DNA of 64,000 nt from Vibrio sp. JC009 (GCF_029016485.1 NZ_CP092106.1:248001-312000); one strand, 5' to 3'. Positions 11,245 through 20,353 are shown, counted from the stretch's first letter. The notes: a model not told the origin generated them from the letters alone. A program made the numbers and translations.

Positions 11245-12632
11245 AACGTAAAGTCGCTTATTGGATCGGTTTCTAGTAGTTCTTTTAGCTTACGAAGTCC
11301 TGTTTCCAGCTCAGTCTGATTTAAAGGAGAGCTTAATGCAAGCCTCACTGCCGGAATGACGTTTCCTGCTGGCGGGGTGAAGAGCTCAGCCGATTTTACC
11401 GTGACATTTATCCTTCCTGCCTGCTCAATAAAGTCAGTTAGCCGCCACTGTTCCGGCAGTGGCAGCCAGAGATGGAAGCAGTGTTCTTTATAGCCCGGAT
11501 TGCAATCACCGAGCATGGTAAGGGTTTTCTCCAGCCGGGCTTCCATCTCTTTACGTATTGCAGAGAGCGTCTGCTCTGCCTTTCCGCTTTCCATCAGTTC
11601 GCAGGTAATGGCAGTCAGCAACGGGCTGATCATCCAGCTATGATTCTGTAAAGCGATACTCAGACGCTGATAAAGCTTTTGTGGTGGCTGAACATAACCA
11701 ACTCTCAGGCCCGGAGCCAGCCACTTAGAGACGGCTCCCACATGAAAAACATGCTCAGGTTCCAGATTCACCAGCGGTGGCGGCGCACCTTCCAGAAGCG
11801 GGCCGTTCACATCATCTTCAATCACGTAAAGATCGTGTTTTTTGCATATCTCCAGAACGGCATGACGCCTTTCAAGGGACATAGTAGCGGTAGTTGGATT
11901 CTGCAGTGTAGGCGTCAGATAGATAAACCGGGCCTGAAACTGACGGCAGGCAGCATCCAGCGCTTCTGGAGTAATACCTTCGTCATCCATTTCGATGCCT
12001 TTCAGACTCAGTTGTTTCTGTTTTGCCAGACTTATCAATCCCGGATAAGTCAGCTTTTCCACAAAAATAGTATCACCTGCGCGGGTAAAGGCATCCAGCA
12101 CCATCTGCACGCCGTGCTGCCCTCCGGAACTGAACAGAAGGCGTTCTGCTTCCAGATGGATTCCTTTGCTTTGCAGCCAGTTTGCCATTATTACCCGGTG
12201 AGACTCTATCCCTTCAGGTTTCTGATAAATCATAAACTGGTTTAGTGCCTGAGGTGAGTGAGAGACCTTTTCCATCGCTTCACGCAATAGATCGCTGCGG
12301 TCGATCAAAGGGGGGATGTTAAAACCAAAGTTGCATTCATCCGGCTGTCTTTCTTCCGTTTTATCGAAGACCCAGTATGTCCTTTTGCTGTCAACAACAA
12401 AGGTTCCGGCTCCGACTCTGGCTTCTACCAGTCCGCGTCGCTCAGCTTCGGCATAGGCTCTTGTTACCGTTCCGACGGTCACATTTAGCTGATCTGCCAG
12501 AGAGCGGTGAGTCGGCAGCTTATCGTTCGACGTTAGTTCTCCTGATGCGATCTTTTCTTCGATCAGATCGGCGATCTGTTTGTATTTAGGTGAACTGTCT
12601 AAATCATTTAGTGCAAATTTTTCAATTGTCAT
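11241..12632 (-). CDS. MocR-type regulator: GntR winged helix fused to an aminotransferase-like domain
   Basis: A 463-residue protein. Residues about 12-80 form a GntR winged helix (KLPTHRSLADQLNVTVGTVTRAYAEAERRG). Residues about 100-450 are a fold-type I aminotransferase domain, with the PLP-binding lysine in VGAVSKWLAPGLRVGY. MocR proteins use PLP or amino compounds as ligands and often control a divergent transporter or metabolic gene. Here the divergent neighbour is a LysE-type exporter, and the gap holds two perfect palindromes. Its target and ligand are inferred, not shown. Confidence 0.88.
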   Translation of the reverse strand: MTIEKFALNDLDSSPKYKQIADLIEEKIASGELTSNDKLPTHRSLADQLNVTVGTVTRAYAEAERRGLVEARVGAGTFVVDSKRTYWVFDKTEERQPDECNFGFNIPPLIDRSDLLREAMEKVSHSPQALNQFMIYQKPEGIESHRVIMANWLQSKGIHLEAERLLFSSGGQHGVQMVLDAFTRAGDTIFVEKLTYPGLISLAKQKQLSLKGIEMDDEGITPEALDAACRQFQARFIYLTPTLQNPTTATMSLERRHAVLEICKKHDLYVIEDDVNGPLLEGAPPPLVNLEPEHVFHVGAVSKWLAPGLRVGYVQPPQKLYQRLSIALQNHSWMISPLLTAITCELMESGKAEQTLSAIRKEMEARLEKTLTMLGDCNPGYKEHCFHLWLPLPEQWRLTDFIEQAGRINVTVKSAELFTPPAGNVIPAVRLALSSPLNQTELETGLRKLKELLETDPISDFTL

Positions 12633-12682
12633 GGTGACAATAAACCCTTTGATCTTAGTTAATCCGGTTGTTATGTTTATTG

Positions 12683-12736
12683 TGTGCGCACAATATGACT
12701 AAATCAACTTATTTATTGAGATTGTATCGATACAAT
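12683..12736. promoter_or_regulatory. Two palindromes between the MocR-type gene and the LysE-type exporter
   Basis: TGTGCGCACA at 12683-12692 is a perfect 10-bp palindrome. ATTGTATCGATACAAT at 12721-12736 is a perfect 16-bp palindrome lying 24 bases before the exporter start. Both are in the 127-base divergent gap and are natural operator candidates for the MocR-type regulator. Confidence 0.5.
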
Positions 12737-12759
12737 TTCTTTTGTGTGAGGGTAATCGG

Positions 12760-13356
12760 ATGGAGTGGCAATTTTTCTTATCAGTAATCATGTTTGCAAT
12801 CGTTATGACCGGAACGCCGGGGCCCAATAACGTGATGCTGACGGCATCGGGAGCCAACTTTGGCTACAGAAAAAGTATTCCTCATTTCCTCGGTGTGGGT
12901 ATCGGCCTGATGAGCATGATACTGCTGCTTGCTGCCGGTATGGGTGTGATGTTTCAGACTTATCCTGTTCTTCAGGAGGGTATGAAATGGCTGGGAAGTG
13001 CATACATTCTTTATCTTGGCTGGAAGATCGCCACAACCCGGCCAAAAACAGATTCAGATCAGGCTGAAAGAAAGCCGATGACCCTGATTCAGGCGGCGCT
13101 GTTTCAGTATCTGAACCCGAAAGCCTGGATGATGATGGTCACCGCCATAGGTTCATTTTCCTTGCAGGGGAGTGATTACTGGTTATCTGTACTTTATATT
13201 GCGCTGATATTCTGGGTTACCCAACTGCATACATCATCAATCTGGGTGGGCTTTGGTACTCTGATAGGCCGGCTTTTATCTGACGCCGTGGCATGGAAGC
13301 GTTTCAACTTCAGTATGGGGGCACTAACCGCAGCGTGTGTGGTCTTTATGTGGTAG
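12760..13356 (+). CDS. LysE family amino-acid exporter
   Basis: A 198-residue membrane protein with the LysE/RhtB signature GTPGPNNVMLTASGANFG near residues 19-36 and several hydrophobic segments; the family usually has six. These proteins export amino acids or related compounds using the proton gradient. The ATG at 12760 with GAGGGT upstream is preferred over a TTG 18 bases earlier. It is divergent from a MocR-type regulator. Its last 33 bases overlap the end of the convergent TIGR02444-type gene. The substrate cannot be told from sequence. Confidence 0.88.
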   Translation: MEWQFFLSVIMFAIVMTGTPGPNNVMLTASGANFGYRKSIPHFLGVGIGLMSMILLLAAGMGVMFQTYPVLQEGMKWLGSAYILYLGWKIATTRPKTDSDQAERKPMTLIQAALFQYLNPKAWMMMVTAIGSFSLQGSDYWLSVLYIALIFWVTQLHTSSIWVGFGTLIGRLLSDAVAWKRFNFSMGALTAACVVFMW

Positions 13357-13815
13357 CTCTGCCTCAGAAAAATATCCTGCGAGATGCGCGGCTCCAAGGT
13401 GCTGGCAATAGACTGTGGTTAATGGCGTGCGATTGTTTTCGGATAGTGTGAGCGAGTTAATGCATTCCACCAGATCGGCCTGCTGCTGTTTTTCCAGCAG
13501 CAGCTCGAATTCAAGAGATTTACGGTAAAGCGTATCGGGAAGGTGCTCTTTGTACTGCTTTCGTATTTCCCGGTAATAATTCAACAGGGTTTCGCTGCGA
13601 GCCAGGCATGACTCAATCTTGTGCCACTCTTGTTCCTGAAAAGTCAGGTGCTGCTCATCCAGCCATTTAAACAACATAAGCAGGTTAACGTTGCCGTGAA
13701 AGCGGTTTTGCAGGGTAAGGCAGGCTTCTTTTACTTCTCTCACGCTGTAGTACTGCAGGCTGAATTGCCACAGGCGTTCTATTGTGAGTAATTGAGGAGA
13801 AGCGTTTTGAACCAT
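13324..13815 (-). CDS. TIGR02444 (DUF2390) family protein
   Basis: A 163-residue, mostly helical soluble protein. Features are LWQFSLQYYSVREVKEACLTLQNRFHGNVNLLMLFKWLDEQ near the start and long charged helices after it. This matches the TIGR02444 family found beside the ABC-F gene yheS in many gammaproteobacteria. Function is unknown. It lies 28 bases after yheS on the same strand and is probably co-transcribed. Its 3' end overlaps the convergent exporter gene by 33 bases. Confidence 0.8.
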   Translation of the reverse strand: MVQNASPQLLTIERLWQFSLQYYSVREVKEACLTLQNRFHGNVNLLMLFKWLDEQHLTFQEQEWHKIESCLARSETLLNYYREIRKQYKEHLPDTLYRKSLEFELLLEKQQQADLVECINSLTLSENNRTPLTTVYCQHLGAAHLAGYFSEAELPHKDHTRCG

Positions 13816-13843
13816 CTACCATTCCCTGATACGTCTATTCCAT

Positions 13844-15769
13844 TTAGCTGTTGTCTGTAAATTCAGACTCCATCTGCTCAAGAGATTCCTGAATCTCCAT
13901 CCATTCCATTTCTACTTCTTCCAGCTCCGATTTTGAGCTGGCCTGAGTAGCCAATACCTGATTAAGTTTAGCTTTGTTTTCCGACTGGTACAGAGAAGTA
14001 TCTGCTAATTGTTGCTCAATTTCCGCCAGCGTCACATTTAGTGCATCCAGGCTTTTTTCCAGCTTATCCAGCTTTTTCCTTAGCGGAGCGGTCTGTTTGC
14101 GGAACTCTGCTTCACGGCGTTTTTGCTCTTTTCTGGCTGCGGCACTGTTGCTGCTGTCCTTTGCCGGGCTGTCTGCCTGAGCTTCCTGTTTTTCTGCTTT
14201 GCTCTGATCGGTCAGCCATTTGTAGTAGTCATTCAGGTCGCCGTCAAAGGGGGCAACCTGACGATCGTGAACCAGATAAAGGTCATCAGTTGTTGCTCTT
14301 AACAGGTATCTGTCGTGACTGACGATAACCATTGCACCCTCAAAGGTCTGAAGTGCCAGAGTCAGAGCCTGACGCATATCCAGATCCAGGTGGTTGGTCG
14401 GTTCATCGAGCAGCAGCAGATTCGGCTTTTGCCATACAATCAGTGCCAGCACCAAACGTGCTTTCTCTCCACCTGAGAAAGGTGCCACTTTTTCCAGCGC
14501 CTTATCGCCGTGGAAACCAAAGCTGCCCAGATAGTTTCTCAGCTCCTGCTCGGTTTTATTTGGCGCTATCTGCATCATATGCTGAAGCGGTGTTTCTTCC
14601 GGGTGCAGTGTTTCAAGCTGGTGCTGGGCGAAGTAACCTATTTTAACGCCCTGCGAATAAGTCAGGTCTCCGTCCTGAGGTTTTAACTCACTGGACAGAA
14701 GTTTAATCAGGGTAGATTTACCCGCACCATTTCGGCCAAGCAGACCAATGCGGCTGCCCGGTACCAGATTCAGTCTGATTTTCTCCAGAATCAGATTATC
14801 ATCGTACCCTGCTGAAACCTCATCCATCATCAGAATCGGATTTGGCAATGCAGAAGGCTCGCGGAACTCAAAACTGAACGGGTTATCAAACTGAGCCGGC
14901 AGTACCTTTTCCATTTTTTCCAGTGCCTTAATACGGCTCTGAGCCTGACGGGCTTTGGATGCTTTGTAGCGGAAACGGTCGATATAGCTCTGCATATGAG
15001 CCATCTGTTTTTGCTGTTTCTGGAACATCGCCTGCTGAAGGACAAGCTTCTGCGCGCGCTGATCTTCGAAAGAAGAGTAATTACCCGTGTATTCGTTCAG
15101 CAGTTGGTTTTCGATATGGATAATCCGGCCGACAATAGGGTCGAGAAAATCACGGTCGTGCGAGATCAGAATCAGGGTCCCCGGATAAGATTGCAGCCAG
15201 CGTTCCAGCCACATTACCGCATCCAGATCCAGGTGGTTGGTCGGTTCATCGAGCAGCAGAAGATCTGAGCGGCAAAGCAGAGCCTGAGCCAGGTTAAGAC
15301 GCATACGCCAGCCACCGGAGAACTGGGTCAGGTTCCAGCTCATCTGCTCCTGAGAAAAGCCAAGACCATCCAGCAGTTCTGCCGCGCGGGCACGAATGCT
15401 GTAGCCGCCAATGGTTTCAATTTTGCCGTGGATTTCAGCGACAAGAGTACCGTTATCTTCATGCTCTGCTTTGGCAAGATCTGCCTCAAGCTGACGGAAT
15501 TCGCGGTCTCCGTCAATCACATAATCCAGAGCCGGACGTTCCAGAGCAGGCGTTTCCTGTGCAACCCATGCCAGCTCCCAGTGTGATGGTTGCTGAAAAG
15601 TACCTGCATCGACAGAGAGTTCATCCTTCAGCAGTGCAAACAGTGTCGATTTACCGCAGCCGTTTTTGCCCACAAGGCCGACTTTATCGCCCGGGTGAAT
15701 GGTTGCAGAAGCCTGGTCCAGAAGTGGCTTGCCGCCGCGAAGTAACTGAATGTCTGAAAAAGTAATCAT
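13844..15769 (-). CDS. yheS: ABC-F family ATPase YheS
   Basis: A 641-residue ABC-F protein with two nucleotide-binding domains and no membrane part. Walker A motifs are GKNGCGKST and GRNGAGKST; signature motifs are FSGGWRMRL and FSGGEKARL; both Walker B regions read LLLDEPTNHLD. A coiled-coil tail occupies the last 100 residues. Members act on ribosomes as translation factors; the exact role of YheS is unsettled. The frame opens further upstream to 15874, but the start MITFSDIQLLRGGKPLL at 15769 matches the family (637 residues in E. coli). Confidence 0.93.
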   Translation of the reverse strand: MITFSDIQLLRGGKPLLDQASATIHPGDKVGLVGKNGCGKSTLFALLKDELSVDAGTFQQPSHWELAWVAQETPALERPALDYVIDGDREFRQLEADLAKAEHEDNGTLVAEIHGKIETIGGYSIRARAAELLDGLGFSQEQMSWNLTQFSGGWRMRLNLAQALLCRSDLLLLDEPTNHLDLDAVMWLERWLQSYPGTLILISHDRDFLDPIVGRIIHIENQLLNEYTGNYSSFEDQRAQKLVLQQAMFQKQQKQMAHMQSYIDRFRYKASKARQAQSRIKALEKMEKVLPAQFDNPFSFEFREPSALPNPILMMDEVSAGYDDNLILEKIRLNLVPGSRIGLLGRNGAGKSTLIKLLSSELKPQDGDLTYSQGVKIGYFAQHQLETLHPEETPLQHMMQIAPNKTEQELRNYLGSFGFHGDKALEKVAPFSGGEKARLVLALIVWQKPNLLLLDEPTNHLDLDMRQALTLALQTFEGAMVIVSHDRYLLRATTDDLYLVHDRQVAPFDGDLNDYYKWLTDQSKAEKQEAQADSPAKDSSNSAAARKEQKRREAEFRKQTAPLRKKLDKLEKSLDALNVTLAEIEQQLADTSLYQSENKAKLNQVLATQASSKSELEEVEMEWMEIQESLEQMESEFTDNS

Positions 15770-15945
15770 AGAACGCTTATCGATGAGAATGGATGGACTG
15801 ATATTTACGCCTGCATAGTAGGCTTTAGTGAAGAAAAAGTCGATGGTAAGAGCACCAGCTGTCGATATTTTCATGGATTTATATATTATGTTGTTAGGGC
15901 GTGTTTATCTTTATCGCCTAACCTGTAAACAGTTGTCGGGATGTC

Positions 15946-16557
15946 ATGGAAGAACAGAAGCAACTCCCAAGGATCTTAGTGATTTACGCTCATCCGGAAC
16001 CGGATGCGTCAGTTGCCAATAAGATGATGATAGAAAGAATTAAGGATCTTGAGCACGTCAGGGTTCATGATCTTTACGCCTGTTATCCGGATTTCTTTAT
16101 TGATATTGAGCAAGAGCACGCACTGCTCCTTGAATACGACATCATTGTTTTCCAGCACCCGCTGTTTCTTTATTCCTGCCCGGCACTACTTAAAGAGTGG
16201 ATGGACAGAGTGCTTGGTAAAGGCTTTGCCTTTGGTAAGGGACACCTATTGAAAGGAAAGTGCTGGCGCAGTGTCATTACTACCGGAGGTGCCAGAGAGG
16301 CATTTGCTCCGTCCGGTTATAACCGTTATCCCATGCAGGAAATTCTTCAGCCCTTTGAGCTGACGGCAACATTGTGTCAGATGCACTGGTTCGAGCCGCT
16401 GGTGCTGCACTGGGCAAGACATATCTCAGATATTGGCCGTTATGAACATGCGGAAAATTATCGTCACTGGCTGCAAAATCCATGGACGCTAAAGCCTCTT
16501 ATTGTGTTTGAAGACGACGAAAAACAGCAGGAGGATCTCAATGGCTGCGACAAATGA
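15946..16557 (+). CDS. kefG: Glutathione-regulated potassium-efflux ancillary protein KefG
   Basis: A 203-residue flavodoxin-like NAD(P)H oxidoreductase relative (LPRILVIYAHPEPDASVANK, FQHPLFLYSCPALLKEWMD). KefG binds the cytoplasmic side of KefB and is needed for its full activity in protecting cells from electrophiles. It begins 176 bases from the divergent yheS and overlaps kefB by 17 bases, so the two subunits are translationally linked. Confidence 0.93.
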   Translation: MEEQKQLPRILVIYAHPEPDASVANKMMIERIKDLEHVRVHDLYACYPDFFIDIEQEHALLLEYDIIVFQHPLFLYSCPALLKEWMDRVLGKGFAFGKGHLLKGKCWRSVITTGGAREAFAPSGYNRYPMQEILQPFELTATLCQMHWFEPLVLHWARHISDIGRYEHAENYRHWLQNPWTLKPLIVFEDDEKQQEDLNGCDK

Positions 16558-18334
16558 GTTACTCCAGAGCGGAGTTATTTTTCTCTCTTCAGCTGTGATA
16601 GCGGTGCCTCTGGCGCAGAGAATGGGACTGGGCTCTGTGCTCGGTTATCTGCTTGCCGGTATTGCAATCGGTCCCTGGGGATTCGGATTAATCAGCGATG
16701 TGGAAGAGATACTTCACTTTGCTGAGTTCGGTGTTGTTCTGCTGCTGTTTCTGATTGGTCTGGAGCTGAACCCTAAAAAGTTGTGGGAGATGCGCTATCC
16801 GATCCTTGGTTTGGGCGGTGCTCAGGTGGTTGTGACCAGTGCAGTTATTGCCTCGGTGAGCTGCATGTTTGGTATTGGCTGGCAAAACAGTCTGGTGATA
16901 GGGATGGGGCTGGCTCTCTCTTCCACGGCCATTGCATTAAGAGTAATTGAAGAGCAGGGGCTTGGCGGATCTGAAACCGGACAGTCCGGATTTGCGGTGC
17001 TCTTGTTTCAGGATATTGCCGTGATTCCTATGCTTGCCTTGCTGCCTCTGCTGGCTGGAAAGGTCGGCGGAGACTGGCGTGATGCCTTGTGGATGTTGGG
17101 GAGTATTGTGGTCTTTCTGGTTGGCGGGCACTTCCTGCTCAGGCCGCTGTTCCGCTATATCGTGATTACCGGTGTAAGAGAGTTGTTTACGGTGGCGGCT
17201 TTGTTACTGGTTATTGGCATTGCACTTATTATGCAAAAGCTCGGTTTTTCTATGGCTCTGGGGACTTTTCTTGCCGGTGTTTTGCTTGCAGAAAGTGAAT
17301 TCCGGCATGAACTGGAAATTGCCATTGAGCCTTTCAAAGGCTTGTTACTCGGCCTTTTCTTTATCGCAGTGGGAATGGCGGTGAACCTTGGCCTTCTGGT
17401 GCTCGAACCGGTAAAAATTCTTTTAGCTGTAATAGGTTTGGTGGTTGCAAAAGGGCTTATTCTTTATGTCTTAGCCCGGCTGTTTGGTACCCGGCCCAAA
17501 GCCCGCAGTAAGATGGCCGCCATCTTAAGTCAGGGCGGTGAGTTTGCTTTTGTTCTCTTTACGGCCGCTCAGGCTGAAAATTTGCTGAGTACAGACCTGG
17601 TTGAGTTTCTGCTGGTGGTGGTGAGCTTATCCATGGTAACCACACCACTGTTGCTGCTTGCGCAGAAAAAGTGGTTCTCTGTGACCATTAATGTGACTGA
17701 GTCTGAGTCGGGCCCGGATAATATCGTCGATAAAAAGCCCAGAGTGATTATTGCCGGATTTGGCCGTTTTGGTCAGGTTATCGGCCGTCTTATGTATGCC
17801 AATAAAATCAAAATCACTGTACTGGAAAGCGACGCCAGCCAGATCCAGTTGCTGAAAAAATACGGCTACAAAGTGTTTTATGGTGATGCCACTCAGCTGG
17901 ATCTGCTCAGAGCGGCGGGAGCAGAAACTGCCGAAGCCATGGTTATCTGTACCGATAACCCAGGTGAGGTTCTGGAAATAACTTCAATCTGTCAGCAGCA
18001 TTTCCCGAATATGAAAGTTCTGGCACGAGCCCGGAGCCGGGTAGAGGCCTACCAGTTGCTTCACCACGGTGTTGAAAACTATTCAAGAGAGACTTTTTTA
18101 GGCGCACTGGATCTTGGAAGGCAGACTCTGGTGGAGTTAGGTATGCACCCTCATCAGGCTAAGCGAGCGGAGTCCTATTTCAGAAAACTGGATAATGCCA
18201 TGCTTGAGGAGTTATTGCCGCAGCATGCCGACGATAAAAGCTCCGCGCTTAAATCTATACAGGCCAGGAAGGATCTGGAGGAGATCTTTACGCTGGAGAT
18301 GGAGAAGGATAATCATGCGGGGGATTATTGGTAA
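16541..18334 (+). CDS. kefB: Glutathione-regulated potassium/proton antiporter KefB
   Basis: A 597-residue CPA2 antiporter. The first 390 residues are hydrophobic exchanger segments. From about residue 400 a RCK/KTN domain follows, with the nucleotide fold VIIAGFGRFGQVIGRL. The channel is held shut by glutathione and opened by glutathione adducts, acidifying the cytoplasm during electrophile stress. The ATG at 16541 follows CAGGAGGATCTCA. The stop lies in a degenerate copy of the ATAACCCC repeat (TAACCCCATAACCCC). No yheV-like gene follows, unlike E. coli. Confidence 0.95.
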   Translation: MAATNELLQSGVIFLSSAVIAVPLAQRMGLGSVLGYLLAGIAIGPWGFGLISDVEEILHFAEFGVVLLLFLIGLELNPKKLWEMRYPILGLGGAQVVVTSAVIASVSCMFGIGWQNSLVIGMGLALSSTAIALRVIEEQGLGGSETGQSGFAVLLFQDIAVIPMLALLPLLAGKVGGDWRDALWMLGSIVVFLVGGHFLLRPLFRYIVITGVRELFTVAALLLVIGIALIMQKLGFSMALGTFLAGVLLAESEFRHELEIAIEPFKGLLLGLFFIAVGMAVNLGLLVLEPVKILLAVIGLVVAKGLILYVLARLFGTRPKARSKMAAILSQGGEFAFVLFTAAQAENLLSTDLVEFLLVVVSLSMVTTPLLLLAQKKWFSVTINVTESESGPDNIVDKKPRVIIAGFGRFGQVIGRLMYANKIKITVLESDASQIQLLKKYGYKVFYGDATQLDLLRAAGAETAEAMVICTDNPGEVLEITSICQQHFPNMKVLARARSRVEAYQLLHHGVENYSRETFLGALDLGRQTLVELGMHPHQAKRAESYFRKLDNAMLEELLPQHADDKSSALKSIQARKDLEEIFTLEMEKDNHAGDYW

Positions 18335-18479
18335 CCCCATAACCCCACATCAGCAACTTTTTCGATTAACAATTGAGTTTAAAATATTTGCCCCCATAAT
18401 GGTCATGTACACCACATACTGGTGAGAATAATTTATAGCAGGGCTTATGTACCGGCTTACCCTATCCTCTGGAGTTATT

Positions 18480-19067
18480 ATGCAAATTGAAAAGAACGTA
18501 GTAGTAAGCCTTGCTTACCAGGTTAAACTTGAAGACGGTGTTGTGGTTGATCAGGCAACAACTGATGCGCCACTGGACTACCTGCATGGTCACAACAATC
18601 TGATCACCGGTCTTGAAAACGAACTGGAAGGTAAAGTAACAGGCGATAAGTTCTCAGTTACTGTTGCTCCGGAAGATGCTTACGGTGAACACAACGACGC
18701 GCTGGTTCAGCGTGTACCTGCTGATGTATTTCAGGGTGTTGATCAGGTTGAGGTGGGTATGCGCTTTATGGCTGATACTGACCAGGGTCCGATTCCTGTA
18801 GAAATCACAGAAGTTGACGGTGATGAAGTCGTGGTTGACGGTAACCATATGCTTGCTGGCCAGACTCTGACTTTCGATGTTGAAGTAATGGCAACCCGCG
18901 AAGCGACTGCTGAAGAAGTTGAGCATGGTCATATCCACAGATCTGGCGGTTGTGGCTGCAGCGGCAAAGGTAAAGAAGAAGGTTGCTGTGGCGGTGAAGG
19001 CGAAGATAAAGAAGAAGGCTGCTGCGGTGGTGGCGGTAACGGCGAAGGGTGTGGATGTTCGCACTAA
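18480..19067 (+). CDS. slyD: FKBP-type peptidyl-prolyl isomerase and metallochaperone SlyD
   Basis: A 195-residue protein. The FKBP domain with its insert-in-flap chaperone module covers residues 1 to about 145 (VVVSLAYQVKLEDGVVVD, PLDYLHGHNNLITGLE). The tail after about residue 150 is rich in His, Cys and Gly, with repeated EEGCCGG blocks, the nickel and other metal-binding region of SlyD. It assists folding and hydrogenase or urease metal delivery. The ATG at 18480 follows CTGGAG; the upstream in-frame start is not preferred. A terminator follows. Confidence 0.95.
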   Translation: MQIEKNVVVSLAYQVKLEDGVVVDQATTDAPLDYLHGHNNLITGLENELEGKVTGDKFSVTVAPEDAYGEHNDALVQRVPADVFQGVDQVEVGMRFMADTDQGPIPVEITEVDGDEVVVDGNHMLAGQTLTFDVEVMATREATAEEVEHGHIHRSGGCGCSGKGKEEGCCGGEGEDKEEGCCGGGGNGEGCGCSH

Positions 19068-19092
19068 GGGCTTTTGCCTGGTTTGAATAGAT

Positions 19093-19132
19093 AAACTCCG
19101 GTGGCTTTTTTTGAAAGTGCCGGAGTTTTTTG
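19093..19132 (+). terminator. Rho-independent terminator of slyD
   Basis: AACTCCGG pairs with CCGGAGTT across a loop of about 17 bases containing a T-run and AAAG, then TTTTTT. It lies 26 bases after the slyD stop. Confidence 0.8.
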
Positions 19133-19137
19133 GTTTT

Positions 19138-19323
19138 AGGGGGATGGGCTATGGGGGCGGACTTTGTCCTTGAGGGTAATAAGGCTATAGGGAAAAGCTG
19201 AAAAAGCTTGACATCATGTGCAGTCGAATCAAATCTTGCATAACCCCATAACCCCATAACCCCATAACCCCATAACCCCATAACCCCATAACCCCATAAC
19301 CCCATAACCCCATAACCCCATAA
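19138..19323. repeat. ATAACCCC repeat element, copy with 10 octamers
   Basis: The left part reads GGGGGATGGGCTATGGGGG, then the hairpin core CGGACTTTGTCCTTGAGG, then about 70 bases of linker containing TTGACA (19208-19213) and AATCTTGC. From 19240 there are ten uninterrupted ATAACCCC octamers and a final ATAA at 19323. The left GGCTATGGGG can pair with the array. Linker and array closely match the element at 24610-24819. Confidence 0.88.
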
Positions 19324-19334
19324 GGAAAAACCAT

Positions 19335-20276
19335 ATGCCAACCCCCTTCTCCCTCGCCATCCACGCCGGTGCCGGAACCATCGAAAAATCCAAAATGTCT
19401 CCTGAACTGGAAACGGAAATCAGAGCTGCGTTAGAGTTCGCGGTTAAAACCGGTCATAAAGAGTTAGCGCAGGGGAAAGATGCTCTGGATGCAGTTGTGG
19501 CTGCGGTTAAGGTGCTGGAGGATTGTCCGCACTTTAATGCAGGTAAGGGTTCGGTGCTTACTCATTCTGAAATGGTTGAGATGGATGCTTCTGTTATGCA
19601 TGGTAAAGATCTTAATGCGGGTGCTGTAGCTTCGGTCCGGCATATTAAGAACCCGGTTGAACTGGCCCGGGAAGTGATGCTTAAAAGTAACCATGTGATG
19701 CTTTTTGGGGAAGGGGCGGAAGAGTTCGCCTTTGAACATGGTTATGAATACACAGAGCAGGATTACTTCTTTACTGATCGTCGTTATGAACAACTGCAAT
19801 CCATGAAAGAGAAAGGTATTTGCGCTATCTCTGAATCCCGCTATCCGGACGACCATAAATACGGCACCGTCGGTGCTGTCGCTCTGGACAAACAGGGCAA
19901 TCTTGCAGCAGCAACCAGCACGGGCGGCCTGACCAATAAAAAGTATGGCCGGGTAGGTGACACGCCAATTATCGGAGGTGGCACATTCGCTGAGAACAAT
20001 GTCGTGGCGGTTTCTGCGACTGGCGAGGGTGAATACTTTATCCGAAAATGTGTTGCATCAGATGTCGCTGCAAGAATGCGTTATCTAAAAGAAGATGTTT
20101 ATACCGCTTCCGAAATGATTATTCAGGGTGACCTGAAACTGATGGGCGGTGAGGGTGGATTGATTGCGATCGATAAGGACGGGAATATTCATTGTGCTAT
20201 GAATAGTTCGGGGATGTATCGGGCGACGGTGGATGTTCGGGGGGAGGTTGAGGTTAAGATTTATGTGGATGAATAA
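19335..20276 (+). CDS. iaaA: Isoaspartyl peptidase / plant-type L-asparaginase
   Basis: A 313-residue Ntn-hydrolase precursor. The self-cleavage site and catalytic threonine are in HKYGTVGAVALD near residue 176; the pocket residues GGGTFAENN follow. The enzyme matures into alpha and beta chains and removes isoaspartyl residues from peptides or hydrolyses asparagine. No signal peptide is seen. Its ribosome site AAGGA (19322-19326) abuts the last ATAA of the octamer array, so the repeat forms its leader. The gene sits between slyD and slyX, which are adjacent in E. coli, and related repeats lie on both sides. Confidence 0.93.
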   Translation: MPTPFSLAIHAGAGTIEKSKMSPELETEIRAALEFAVKTGHKELAQGKDALDAVVAAVKVLEDCPHFNAGKGSVLTHSEMVEMDASVMHGKDLNAGAVASVRHIKNPVELAREVMLKSNHVMLFGEGAEEFAFEHGYEYTEQDYFFTDRRYEQLQSMKEKGICAISESRYPDDHKYGTVGAVALDKQGNLAAATSTGGLTNKKYGRVGDTPIIGGGTFAENNVVAVSATGEGEYFIRKCVASDVAARMRYLKEDVYTASEMIIQGDLKLMGGEGGLIAIDKDGNIHCAMNSSGMYRATVDVRGEVEVKIYVDE

Positions 20277-20353
20277 TGGGTTATGGGGCTATGGGGAGCA
20301 ACCCTATAGCCTCATCAGCGAGCGAAGCGACCGCCCTCTTCCCCCATAGCCTT
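20277..20353. repeat. Degenerate GGTTATGGGG/GGCTATGGGG repeat after iaaA
   Basis: GGGTTATGGGGCTATGGGGA follows the iaaA stop, then a GC-rich middle, then CCCCCATAGCC at about 20342-20352. These are octamer-type units facing opposite to the array before iaaA. The stretch also separates convergent iaaA and slyX, and the imperfect stem could help end both transcripts. Confidence 0.6.

Noticed and set aside
18335..18479. A yheV-like gene between kefB and slyD
   Set aside because: E. coli has yheV here, but this gap has no frame with the expected cysteine-rich short protein; only a repeat remnant and the slyD promoter region are present.
18805..19341. Minus-strand frame with similar GYGVMGLW units overlapping slyD
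   Set aside because: Same artefact from the array at 19240-19323; it also runs antisense to the slyD metal-binding tail.
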